This document shows, piece by piece, positions 46,897-55,462 of a DNA stretch of 64,000 nt. The position numbers and the translations under genes are program-made. Position 1 is the stretch's first letter, and each line of letters starts with the position of its first letter. The notes under the pieces were generated by a model that made no database searches, was not told the origin of the DNA, and worked only from the letters and a program-made list of their open reading frames with translations. This DNA comes from Bryobacterales bacterium (GTDB taxonomy: Bacteria; Acidobacteriota; Terriglobia; Bryobacterales; UBA6623), in contig JAPPMG010000036.1 of NCBI GenBank assembly GCA_028819215.1, positions 42,717-106,716 of the forward strand. Reading direction: 5' to 3'.

Positions 46897-48252
46897 CTAT
46901 CTGGTTCCCGGTTCCGGCTGCAGACCGACGTCAGCTCGCCAGCCAGCCAACAGTTCCGATAGCTTGCGAACGCGATCGCGGTGCTTCGAAGCAATGTCCT
47001 GCTTCTCACCGGGGTCTTCCGCGAGGTCGTATAGCTCTCGCGTGCCGCTCCAATACGCGACAAGCTTCCAGTCGCCCGCGACGACTGCTGCGTACTGGTC
47101 CTCGTAGTGTCGCTCTAGGAACAGCGCCTCTCGCTCGATTCTGCCTTCACCGGCGAACAGGGGCTTCAAGCTGAGGCCGTCGAGAGGGGCGAACTTGCTC
47201 GGGTCGCCGCCAGCAAGGTCAACGATCGTCGGGAAGATGTCGTTGGAGACCACTAGCGTGAACTGCTTGGCGCCTGCAGGAACCTGTTCCGGCCAACGGA
47301 TCAGCATCGGGACCCGAGCGCCTCCCTCGTACAACGCCGTGCCGCCCGGCTTGCCCCCTCGCAAGGGCTCGTTGTAGCGCAATCCCCCTTGGTCCCCGAG
47401 AAAGATGACGACGGTGTCCTCGGCGTGCCCTGATTCCTCAAGCGCGTCGAGGATGCGCCCCATGCTTGAGTCGGTAGCTTCCACCATCGCAGCGAGCTGG
47501 GCCCGGTCGTCGCTGAAACCGCGGGCGAGATACTTGTCGACGAGATCCTTTCGTCCGATGTGCGGGGCGTGCACGTTGTAGAAGAACACCGTTGCGAGAA
47601 AGGGCCGGTCTTCGCCGGCCTTGCCGAGGTAGTTGACTACGTCGTCGGTTAGGCGATCCGTCAAGTACTTGCCGGGCTCTTCGTTGGGGTAGGGGTTTCC
47701 GGTGCGCCAGTAGGGCGGATAGTAGGAGCCCGGATGCCCGAAGTTCGATACTCCGAACTGTTCGTCGAAGCCCTGCCGGATAGGGTGGTAGTCCTCCGAG
47801 CCTAGGTGCCATTTTCCAAAGAATGCACTGCGATAGCCTAGCGGTCCGAGCGCTTCTGCGATGGTCACGGCGTCGAGGGGCAGCCAGTTTCGCGAGGGCC
47901 AGCGCGATGGGTCGCCCTCCCAGTGGTTGAACTCCTGGTCGGTGCGCCCAAATGAGTCGAATCCAAACTTCCGTCCGGTGGGGATGTGGCGGACGATGCC
48001 GAGACGCGCCGGATGTTGGCCTGTCAGCAATGCCGCCCTCGAGGGGCTGCAGGTCGGGGTCGGTATGTAGGCGCGAGAGAAGGTCATCGACTCGCTTGCG
48101 AGACGGTCGATCCGCGGCGTTTCGTAGGCTCCGCCCTGGTAGCCGACATGCTGCCAGCCAAGGTCGTCGACGAATAGGACTAGGAAGTTGGGAGTGGCGG
48201 TCGAAACGATGGCACAGAGCGCAAGGAGCAGACTCGACCGTAGCAGCAACAT
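46897..48252 (-). CDS. Sulfatase (arylsulfatase A type), exported
   Basis: 451 residues from ATG 48250-48252 with signal peptide (MLLLRSSLLLALCAIVSTA). Motifs: NFLVLFVDDLGWQHVGYQG near 22, activation CSPSR in TPTCSPSRAALLTGQHPARLG near 65, GKWHLGSEDYHP near 135, and IFLGDQGGLRYNEPLRGGK near 290 (Asp/Gln metal site). Residues after EDPGEKQDIASKHRDRVRKL form the usual C-terminus. It is convergent with the sulfatase remnant at 46673 and divergent from the DUF1080 gene with 93 bp between starts. Confidence 0.94.
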   Translation of the reverse strand: MLLLRSSLLLALCAIVSTATPNFLVLFVDDLGWQHVGYQGGAYETPRIDRLASESMTFSRAYIPTPTCSPSRAALLTGQHPARLGIVRHIPTGRKFGFDSFGRTDQEFNHWEGDPSRWPSRNWLPLDAVTIAEALGPLGYRSAFFGKWHLGSEDYHPIRQGFDEQFGVSNFGHPGSYYPPYWRTGNPYPNEEPGKYLTDRLTDDVVNYLGKAGEDRPFLATVFFYNVHAPHIGRKDLVDKYLARGFSDDRAQLAAMVEATDSSMGRILDALEESGHAEDTVVIFLGDQGGLRYNEPLRGGKPGGTALYEGGARVPMLIRWPEQVPAGAKQFTLVVSNDIFPTIVDLAGGDPSKFAPLDGLSLKPLFAGEGRIEREALFLERHYEDQYAAVVAGDWKLVAYWSGTRELYDLAEDPGEKQDIASKHRDRVRKLSELLAGWRADVGLQPEPGTR

Positions 48253-48345
48253 CACTGGCAGATTGTAATCTGGATTGCCGAAGCGCTTGCGGCTGAGCCT
48301 CTTCCGCCGAGCTAGAATCGTCGCAACGCCCATGTGGCGACCGTC

Positions 48346-49350
48346 ATGGTGAACATCAAGCTCTTAGTGTCCCTTGTCATCCTGTGTGCGCTCCCTTGGA
48401 GCCTGAATGCGGCATCAACGCCCAAAGAGCTGTTGGGCGACTGGTCGCTAGATCTTGAGTCGGGAGAACCTGCGTGGATGAGCGTTGCCGAGAAGGACGG
48501 CAGCCCGCTGGTTCGCATGAGAGTCTATATCGGCCCTGACGGGCCAAACAGCGTCACCGAAGCGGCCCATGGTCGTCTCAAGTTCTCGCTGAGACGGCGT
48601 CGCGTGGCCCAAGGAAGCGATGTCTTTATCGAATCGGCTGTAGACGTCGGCATCACTAACGGGAAGCTGGACGGCGTGATCACCCGCGCTGCCACGGACG
48701 GTAGCGTGAACGAGCGAACCCGCTTCACCGGGAAGCGGATTCCGCCAATGCCGCAGTCGCCTCCGGACTTGTCCAAGGTGCGATTCGGGCTCCCCATCTT
48801 GCTCTTCAATGGCAAGGACCTTGCAGGTTGGCGGCCGCACGAAGCCGACAAGATCAACGGGTGGAGTGCCCAAGACGGGATGCTAGTCAACACCACGCCC
48901 AAGACCGATTTCAGCGCGACCGGGGACCATGCCAATCTGCGAACGGAGGCCGAGTTTGAAGACTTTTGGCTCCACATCGAGTTCCTTGTCGAGGGGAACC
49001 GCAACAGTGGCATTTACTTGCGCGGAATGTACGAGGCGCAGGTCGTTGATCGTGACAGCCGTATGCAAGGGATTCAGGGACCTGGCGCGATCTTCGGACG
49101 GATCCCACCTTCTGCGAACGCCGGAAAGCCGGGCGGGCAATGGCAGACGTACGATCTAACCCTCGTCGACCGGCACGTGACGGTCGTCTTGAACGGAGTC
49201 AGGGTCATCGACAACCAACCGATCATCGGACCCACAGCAGGGGCCATCTACACCGATCCTGCCGCACCTGGGCCGATCTACCTGCAGGGAGACCACACGA
49301 CCGTCAAGTACAAGAACATCTATTTGGCCCCAGTACTGGGCGTGCAGTGA
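48346..49350 (+). CDS. DUF1080 (3-keto-disaccharide hydrolase-like) secreted protein
   Basis: 334 residues from ATG 48346 with signal peptide (VSLVILCALPWSLNA). Residues about 30-130 are an N-terminal region of unknown fold. The C-terminal 190 residues match DUF1080: LFNGKDLAGWRPHEADKIN, WSAQDGMLVNT, LRTEAEFEDFWLHIEFLVEGN, NSGIYLRGMYEAQVVDRDS, QWQTYDLTLVDRHVTVVLNG and GPIYLQGDHTTVKYKNIYL. Members hydrolyse or bind 3-keto-glycosides and have a laminarinase-like jelly roll. It likely works with the oxidoreductases and exported isomerases in glycan use. Confidence 0.88.
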   Translation: MVNIKLLVSLVILCALPWSLNAASTPKELLGDWSLDLESGEPAWMSVAEKDGSPLVRMRVYIGPDGPNSVTEAAHGRLKFSLRRRRVAQGSDVFIESAVDVGITNGKLDGVITRAATDGSVNERTRFTGKRIPPMPQSPPDLSKVRFGLPILLFNGKDLAGWRPHEADKINGWSAQDGMLVNTTPKTDFSATGDHANLRTEAEFEDFWLHIEFLVEGNRNSGIYLRGMYEAQVVDRDSRMQGIQGPGAIFGRIPPSANAGKPGGQWQTYDLTLVDRHVTVVLNGVRVIDNQPIIGPTAGAIYTDPAAPGPIYLQGDHTTVKYKNIYLAPVLGVQ

Positions 49351-49602
49351 AGCCGGTCTGCGGCCCGAATCCGTAAAGCGCACTCCTGCCGACGGTCGAC
49401 TTGGGTGACCACAACGACACTTCCGCTGCTCAGGAGCCGCTCATCCAGCGGGGAGCCATCGAAATATCGCCATTCTTTTCGTTGCTTGCCTCGGAATCAA
49501 CGTCAGCACAGCCTACAGTTAAGGTCTCACTTGCGAATTGCGAAGCAGAACGCAGATCGATGGGAGTAGTCGTGTCTTCCATCGAGACAAGGAGTATTGC
49601 TC

Positions 49603-51132
49603 ATGAATCGATCGATCTTAACGGCACTCTTGGCCTCCGTGCTCCTTCTGCTCTCCTGCATGAACGAGGGCGGGAATGAGGGAGCGTCGTCTGCGTCCTA
49701 CAACGAGGATCCGGAAGTTGAGGCGCTCGTGGCTCGTGCCAAGTCATTCGAGTTGCCCACAGAGTGGGTTCGCCCTCCAGGCGACCCGCTGCATCATCAC
49801 ACCGCAGGCTTTGCGAAGATCCTGTGCTCGGCGGTTTTCATCACTGGACTTGATGCCGATTTCGCCGCCGAGAACATCGGCTACTTCACGAGCGACTACG
49901 ACCAGCGCTCGAGAGTGACGAACCGCGAAATCGACATCGAGAACAAGTTGGTCCACCTGACGCTCCCGGACGGCGTGGTGCGTACCGCCCAGTACCTCGG
50001 CGATCAGGGTTGCGTCACGCTCCCCCTCGGGGAAGATGGGCTGCTATTCGACCCCGTAGACGTGAAAAGCGCGCTTCCCGACCCCGACATGCAGCCGTGG
50101 CCGATGGGCGATGTGCTGCCCGACGAACCGTTTCCGGCCGAGCTCGATGAAGAGAAGGTCCGAGCCGCTGTAGAGGCTGCCTTCGAGCCGGTAGATGGAA
50201 TGACGGCTGCCTTCGTTGTCACCTGGAAGGGGCGCCTAATCGCTGAGCGCTACCGCGACGGGCTAGACCTGCACACGCCGCTCGAAAGCTGGTCAATGGG
50301 CAAGAGCTTGACCGCGACACTGATGGGCATTCTGATTCAGCAAGGGGTCTACGACCTGTGGGAGCCAGCTCCTGTTCCGGAGTGGCAGCAGGAAGGGGAT
50401 CCAAGAGCAGAGATTCGAATCGCCGATATCCTCCGGATGTCGAGCGGGATCCGCTGCGTGAACCGTGGTGACCCGGAATATGATCCCACCATGGGATACC
50501 CCGACCACCTCTATCTCTACACGGGCGGGATGGACTCGTACCAGTGGGCAGCAACGAGGCCGCAGCAGTGGCCGCCGAACACGGTCGGGCGCTACAGGAA
50601 CTGTGATCCCGTCCTGACGAACTACTTGGTGCGGCTTGGGGTAGAAGGACGCGGGGAAGAGTACCACTCCTTTCCTCAACGGGAACTCTTTGACAAGATC
50701 GGCATCCGCGACATGGTGATGGAGACCGACCCGTACGGGAATTTCCTGATCCAAGGCTATGAGTTCGGAACGGGTCGTGACTGGGCGCGTCTGGGCAACT
50801 TGTACCTGCAAGACGGTGTTTGGCAAGGAGAGCGCATCCTGCCTGAGGGCTTCGTGGAGTTCGTCAGCACCTTGGCACCTGCGTGGGAGGCTGATGGCCG
50901 TCCCGTCTATGGCGGCTTTTTCTGGATCAACGGTACCGGAGCCTACCCGATTCCAGAAGACTCGTACTACATGGCAGGAGCTGGAAACCAGAAGGCCTTC
51001 ATCGTCCCCAGCCACGACTTGGTCGTTGTGCGCTTGGGCCACTATAAGGGCTCTAGCCCGGGGGACGAGGGCCTCAAGAATGCCTTGACACAACTGATGG
51101 AGGCTGTGCCCGAGAGCCGAAGGTGGCTGTAG
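49603..51132 (+). CDS. Serine hydrolase of the beta-lactamase/class C family
   Basis: 509 residues from ATG 49603 (AAGGAG 8 nt upstream). A lipoprotein signal (LLASVLLLLSCMNEG) leads into a family-specific N-terminal region of about 170 residues. The catalytic SxxK is SMGK in LESWSMGKSLTATLMG near 232, the YxN is YRN in VGRYRNCDPVLTNYL near 330. MGYPDHLYLYTGGMDSYQW and GYEFGTGRDWARLGNLYLQ are typical of esterase/6-aminohexanoate-dimer-hydrolase-like members. It is probably a membrane-anchored esterase or amidase rather than a resistance enzyme. Confidence 0.88.
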   Translation: MNRSILTALLASVLLLLSCMNEGGNEGASSASYNEDPEVEALVARAKSFELPTEWVRPPGDPLHHHTAGFAKILCSAVFITGLDADFAAENIGYFTSDYDQRSRVTNREIDIENKLVHLTLPDGVVRTAQYLGDQGCVTLPLGEDGLLFDPVDVKSALPDPDMQPWPMGDVLPDEPFPAELDEEKVRAAVEAAFEPVDGMTAAFVVTWKGRLIAERYRDGLDLHTPLESWSMGKSLTATLMGILIQQGVYDLWEPAPVPEWQQEGDPRAEIRIADILRMSSGIRCVNRGDPEYDPTMGYPDHLYLYTGGMDSYQWAATRPQQWPPNTVGRYRNCDPVLTNYLVRLGVEGRGEEYHSFPQRELFDKIGIRDMVMETDPYGNFLIQGYEFGTGRDWARLGNLYLQDGVWQGERILPEGFVEFVSTLAPAWEADGRPVYGGFFWINGTGAYPIPEDSYYMAGAGNQKAFIVPSHDLVVVRLGHYKGSSPGDEGLKNALTQLMEAVPESRRWL

Positions 51133-51139
51133 TTTGCCA

Positions 51140-51159
51140 GGGCCGCCTTCAGGCGGCCC
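51140..51159 (+). terminator. Hairpin terminator candidate after the serine hydrolase
   Basis: A perfect 8-bp stem GGGCCGCC/GGCGGCCC with a TTCA loop begins 7 nt after the stop codon. No T-run follows, so it may be a transcript-end or stabilising hairpin rather than a classical intrinsic terminator. Confidence 0.55.
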
Positions 51160-51504
51160 AGCTACTTGGATCGGTGCTTGACTGCTCAGGTGGAGCATGA
51201 GCTCAGTACTCGATGACCGAATCGCACAAATCAGACCGGATTGGCGTCTTGAGAGCGTTTTGGGATCTCAGGTCGCCGGTGACTGGTGTTCGAGATTGCT
51301 CACACTCACGGGAGCTTTTCCGCCACATTATCAACTACCGGTCAACTAAATTCTTCTCTCGTAAGATGTTGAAAACAAAGGTGCAATCACTGAATCTGAT
51401 CCTTGGATGACGGATTTGGTCGCCTTCCTGTCAACTAAACGGCTGACCTCGGGAGAGTGAAGTCGATTAGCGCGCCTCAGGACGGCCTTCCGGAGATTAG
51501 CCAG
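51160..51504. other. AT-richer gap between serine hydrolase and beta-propeller genes
   Basis: About 345 bp at the 3' ends of two convergent genes. No gene is recognised. The heptamer TCAACTA recurs three times (near 51330, 51342 and 51432), which might be remnants of repeats. Confidence 0.4.
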
Positions 51505-53247
51505 TCATTCCGCTTCGAGGACGAGCCGGAACGCAGCAGCTTCCTCGCTGTTGCGAGCTAGGAGGATGTCTCCTGCCAGGGCCGGGTGGTTCCATGTCTT
51601 GCCTTCAATCCCCGGATACCGGGCGATTTCCTCGAACCGATCGGGAGTCGCGGACACAGTCACCAGCTCCCCGCGCTCCGACAGGATCAGCAACAGGTCT
51701 TGGTCGGCCAGCAGCAACAGTTGGCCATGACCATACCGACCGCCTTTCCACTTCCTGTCGCCGTCCTCGAGGTCAATGCAGGCGAGAATGCTGCCGTCAA
51801 ACCCGTAAGCGTGGCGTTCATGTACGACGAAATCATTGAAATAGGGTTTCAGCCTCGTCGATTCCCACCGCTCAGCAACGCTCCATTCGCTGGCCTCGCG
51901 CGTGACGGCAATGCGACGCAGGCTGAAGCCGCTTCCGTCGGCGACTAGCAGGCCTCCCTCCCGCACCGCAGCTGGCTGGACGATTCGGTCGCCACCCGGC
52001 CACACGTGTTCCCATAGCAGGCGGCCGTCTCGCGGAGCGACGCTTGTCAGGCCCGAACTAGTCATGAGCAGGACTTGGAGTTCCCCGGCAATCGCCAGAG
52101 GATGTGGCGAACTGTAGCTGCCTGATCCCGGCGGACCAAGCCAGCGCGGCTCGCCGGTGGCCCGGTCGTAGGCAGCCAGTGTGCCCGACACGGCGACGAC
52201 TACGAGGTCGCCGACCGGTAGCGTCGAGCCCGCGAATCCCCAGTCCGGAATGGTAGCGCCGGTGTCGTTTGCAGCGTTCCGTGACCAGAGGACGGTGCCA
52301 TCGGCCGCGTCGAGAGCGTTCAGGATTCCAGTAGCCCCGAGAGCGTAAACCCGATCCTCGCTCAGCGTGGGCGTCGCGCGCGGACCGGGACCGGCATGCG
52401 AGTCCCAGAACCTAGCCTTGTCACGATGCATCCACACCAGCTCGCCGGTGTCTAGGGCATAGCAGGTCACCCTTTCGTCTTCGCCGACCTGCTCTTGGGT
52501 ATAGAGCAGGCCGGTGCCGACTGCGAACGACGAGGCACCCGGACCGACTGACCGGCGCCAAAGCAAGGTAGGTGGCGACGCGTTCCAGTCGGTTTCGATC
52601 CGGACGCCTTGAACGGCACTGTCGCGATGCCGTCCGCGGAACCCGGACCAGTCACTTCTGGCCGACGCCGCTGGCTGAGTTGCAAGACTTGATTCCGGCT
52701 CGTCAACCGTTGCCTCCAAGAACCGCTGTTCAGCGGTCTTGCTCCACCGCCACCGCAACTCGGCCTCACCTGCCCCTGTGATTCCGTCGCTCCGAAGTAG
52801 CGTCCACACGCCGCAGGAAAGCAGAATCGCCGCGGCCATCGCCGCTCGCCTAGTCTGGGTTGCCACTCGCCGCGTGCCCGTGGCCGATGCGACGATCGCG
52901 AGGCTTGCGACTGGGATGGCGTAGAGCGGCAGCAGCAAACCCATCATTCCGCTCGCAATCGACTCGTCGACGAGGCGCGATGCCGCGAGGAGAGCGACGG
53001 CTGCCAAGGCGATGAAGCCCAAGCGCTCCGGACGCGGCGCGCGGCTCAAGAACGCCCACCACACCACGACGGCCGAGCCTCCGCCCAGCACACCGACCGC
53101 AGCGATGAGTCCGGTCACTGGCCCCGGCAAGGCTAGCGGGAGAACGACCCAACACAGCCATTGCACGGCGACGGCAGCCACCCCAGGCCACAGCCGCAGC
53201 TCCTTCGGCTCGCTGGGGCTCTTGGCTTGTTCCTGGCTTGTCTGCAT
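51505..53247 (-). CDS. Membrane-anchored PQQ-type beta-propeller protein
   Basis: 580 residues. Four hydrophobic segments (about 20-140, such as WLCWVVLPLALPGPVTGLIAAVG and AAVALLAASRLV) precede an extracytoplasmic domain beginning WSGFRGRHRDSAVQGV near 205. Repeated blades follow: CYALDTGELVWMH, LNALDAADGTVLWSR, LAAYDRATGEPRWLG, RDGRLLWEHVW and ACIDLEDGDRKWKG, the PQQ-repeat/BamB-like pattern. No PQQ-binding dehydrogenase residues are obvious, so it may be a scaffold or an outer-membrane assembly factor. The start codon directly abuts the IS1634-family element, so its native promoter has been displaced. Confidence 0.82.
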   Translation of the reverse strand: MQTSQEQAKSPSEPKELRLWPGVAAVAVQWLCWVVLPLALPGPVTGLIAAVGVLGGGSAVVVWWAFLSRAPRPERLGFIALAAVALLAASRLVDESIASGMMGLLLPLYAIPVASLAIVASATGTRRVATQTRRAAMAAAILLSCGVWTLLRSDGITGAGEAELRWRWSKTAEQRFLEATVDEPESSLATQPAASARSDWSGFRGRHRDSAVQGVRIETDWNASPPTLLWRRSVGPGASSFAVGTGLLYTQEQVGEDERVTCYALDTGELVWMHRDKARFWDSHAGPGPRATPTLSEDRVYALGATGILNALDAADGTVLWSRNAANDTGATIPDWGFAGSTLPVGDLVVVAVSGTLAAYDRATGEPRWLGPPGSGSYSSPHPLAIAGELQVLLMTSSGLTSVAPRDGRLLWEHVWPGGDRIVQPAAVREGGLLVADGSGFSLRRIAVTREASEWSVAERWESTRLKPYFNDFVVHERHAYGFDGSILACIDLEDGDRKWKGGRYGHGQLLLLADQDLLLILSERGELVTVSATPDRFEEIARYPGIEGKTWNHPALAGDILLARNSEEAAAFRLVLEAE

Positions 53248-53273
53248 TCGGCTAGCGGGAGTTTACTGCGAGC
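53248..53273 (+). repeat. IS1634-family left terminal inverted repeat
   Basis: Begins TCGGCTAGCGGGAG and matches the reverse complement of 55232-55257 except at two positions. Confidence 0.9.
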
Positions 53274-53403
53274 GCTGGTGAGAGCCGGCAACAGCCGACG
53301 CTAATTCACTGTCACTACTAAGGTTATCTGTCCGGCTCGCGCTCCATTTGTGTATTACCCTATATTGTAGGTGCCGTTTCTCTGCTTTATCGCCAATCTA
53401 TGC

Positions 53404-53432
53404 TTGACATATTTCCTATGATCCGCTATCAT
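53404..53432 (+). promoter_or_regulatory. Transposase promoter
   Basis: TTGACA (53404-53409), 17-bp spacer and TATCAT (53427-53432). The start ATG is only 14 nt beyond the -10. The 12-mer ATTACCCTATAT occurs at 53354-53365 and again at 53436-53447 over the start codon, a possible transposase or regulator binding site. Confidence 0.55.
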
Positions 53433-53445
53433 TCAATTACCCTAT

Positions 53446-55173
53446 ATGTCTTCCGTTATCGGCAAGAAGAAGGGCAACAGGACCTACTATTACGTCGCCA
53501 CCTCCGGCCGCGTCGACGGCAATTCCCGGATTGTCAAGCAAACCTACCTCGGCACCGCCGAGCGGCTCCAACAACTCGTCCAGGACAAGGCCGCCCCGAT
53601 CCCCCTGCAGGCTTCCGCCCTCGAACTCGGCCTGCCCGGCGCTCTGTGGCAAGCCGCCCAACGCTGCGGGGCCTTCCAGGCCCTGCTCCGGCTCTGGCCC
53701 CAGCCCCGCTCCGGACCCGCCCCGGCCCACTACTTGCTGCTCGCCGCCATCCACCGCATCTGTGCCCCCGGCCCCAAAACCACCGTCGCCGACTGGTATC
53801 AAGCCAGCATCCTGCGCCCGCTGTGGGGCTTTGCGCCCCAGCGCTTCCGCTCGCAAGACTTCTGGGACTGCTTCGACCGCCTCGACGTCTCCAGCGGCCT
53901 CGCTGCCGCCGCGCACGACGACCTCGAGCGCGCCCAGTCCGCCCTGCTGGAGGCCTTCCGCGCCAAGCACCTGCTCAGCCAGTGCGTGCTGGCCTACGAC
54001 ACCACCAACTTCCACACCTGGATCGCCTCCAGCAACGAGCGCTGCGAGCTGCCCCAGCGCGGTCACAACAAGCAGAAGCGCCACGACTTGCGCCAAGTCG
54101 GCCTCAGCTACGCTCTCGATGGCAGCTCCGGCTTGGCGCTGTGCCACCACCTGTATCCCGGCAATCTCTCCGACAGCGCCGCCCTGCCGGCGGCACTGCA
54201 GCGCATCGGCCGCATGCTGGACACGGCCGGCATCGCGCGCGAGACGGTCACGCTGGTGCTGGACAAGGGCTCGGCGGCGCTGGCCAACACGCTGGAGCTG
54301 CAGGCCCACGGCCTAGGCTGGGTCTCGGCGCTGCCGTGGAATCAAGCCCCGCCGGAGCTGCGCGAACTGCCGGACAGCGAGCTCAGCCCTGCGGGGCCGG
54401 AGCAGCCCGGCGTGCGCGCGGCGGCGCGCACGGCCCACGTGCATGGCGCGGAGTACCTGTGCGTGCTGCAGCACTCCAGCGCCTTCGCGGTCGAACAACT
54501 GCACTCCACCACGGCGGCGCTGACGAAAGCGACGCAGCGGCTGCGGCGGCTGGCGAAAGAGCTGGCCAAGCCGTCGGCGCGCTACACCGAGCGCGGCTTG
54601 CAGCGGCGGCTGCAGCGCTATCTGGGGGCGGATTTCGTGGCCCGGTTGCTGAGTTGCGAACTGGCCGAGGAGGGGGGCCGCTGGCGGCTGCGCTTCCAAC
54701 TCGACCCCAGCGGGCTGCAACGCTTGCTGGCGGAGCGCTTCGGCCGCACGGTGCTGGTGACCAACCGGCGCGATTGGAGCGCGGCGCAAGTGGTGCAGGC
54801 CTACAGCGGCCAGCAACACGTCGAACGCGTGTTCCGAGGCCTGAAGGGCGGCCACTGGCTGGACTGGGGGCCGATGCATCATTGGACCGACGACAAGATC
54901 CGGGTGCATGCCTTCACCTGCATGCTGGGCGTGTCGCTGCTGCAGCAGGTGCGGCAACGCGCCGCGCAGGTCTGGCCGGACCTGAGCATGGAGGAGCTGA
55001 AGCAGCAACTGGCAGGGATCCAGCAAGTCGAGCTGCTGTATCCGCGCCAGGGGCAGAAGGGCCCGCCGCGGGTGGTGAGCATCGCATCGAAGCAGAATCT
55101 GGCGCAGCAAGCCTTAGTGCAAGCGCTGGATTTGGAGGAATTGATCGGAAGCCTCAGCAAGCCGCTTGGGTAA
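53446..55173 (+). CDS. IS1634-family (IS4-superfamily) transposase
   Basis: 575 residues. The DDE residues are in VLAYDTTNFHTWIA near 183, TLVLDKGSAALANTLE near 268 and YSGQQHVERVFRGLKGGHWLD near 450 (the YREK-like Glu region). NKQKRHDLRQVGLSYALDG and LYPGNLSDSAAL near 205-245 are typical of IS1634/IS1549 transposases. The N-terminus MSSVIGKKKGNRTYYYVATS is complete. The gene looks intact. Its GC-rich third positions fit the host. Confidence 0.92.
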   Translation: MSSVIGKKKGNRTYYYVATSGRVDGNSRIVKQTYLGTAERLQQLVQDKAAPIPLQASALELGLPGALWQAAQRCGAFQALLRLWPQPRSGPAPAHYLLLAAIHRICAPGPKTTVADWYQASILRPLWGFAPQRFRSQDFWDCFDRLDVSSGLAAAAHDDLERAQSALLEAFRAKHLLSQCVLAYDTTNFHTWIASSNERCELPQRGHNKQKRHDLRQVGLSYALDGSSGLALCHHLYPGNLSDSAALPAALQRIGRMLDTAGIARETVTLVLDKGSAALANTLELQAHGLGWVSALPWNQAPPELRELPDSELSPAGPEQPGVRAAARTAHVHGAEYLCVLQHSSAFAVEQLHSTTAALTKATQRLRRLAKELAKPSARYTERGLQRRLQRYLGADFVARLLSCELAEEGGRWRLRFQLDPSGLQRLLAERFGRTVLVTNRRDWSAAQVVQAYSGQQHVERVFRGLKGGHWLDWGPMHHWTDDKIRVHAFTCMLGVSLLQQVRQRAAQVWPDLSMEELKQQLAGIQQVELLYPRQGQKGPPRVVSIASKQNLAQQALVQALDLEELIGSLSKPLG

Positions 55174-55231
55174 TACGCGACGCCGCAGCCTAAATGCTGG
55201 GGAATCAATGGACTGCAAACATTTCAACCTC

Positions 55232-55257
55232 GTTCACAGTAAACTCCCGCTAGCCGA
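55232..55257 (-). repeat. IS1634-family right terminal inverted repeat
   Basis: Reverse complement begins TCGGCTAGCGGGAG, partner of 53248-53273. Confidence 0.9.
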
Positions 55258-55462
55258 GGGTCCATCCGCCCCGGCGACATGCTCGAAGGCAGAAGCTCAG
55301 CATAAGTCATCTACGGTAACGTTCGAGTTCTGTACAGGATCCAAAAGACTTACGTCCATTCGAATTCTCTTTCCGATCTATGGCGACAGAATGGGAAATG
55401 GCTGAAAGTTGGTGACGGCTAGGAGGGAGGTGGCGTATCCCGACGACAATGTCGTCTAAGTA

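Larger units (their letters stand above)
53248..55257 (+). mobile_element. IS1634-family insertion sequence (about 2.0 kb)
   Basis: Bounded by inverted repeats whose outer sequence is TCGGCTAGCGGGAGTTTACT at 53248 and, reversed, at 55257; the match continues with two differences to about 26 bp. It contains one transposase gene with its own promoter, and about 200 bp of 5' leader. No target duplication is visible at the ends, but this family can leave long or variable repeats. Confidence 0.9.

Noticed and set aside
53400..55193. 597-codon frame overlapping the IS1634 transposase
   Set aside because: Low-complexity Arg/Ala/Pro sequence; the DDE transposase is in the frame starting at 53446.
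53240..55265. Target-site duplication for the IS1634-family element
   Set aside because: Flanks at 53247 and 55258 share no direct repeat of 4 bp or more at any reasonable choice of ends.
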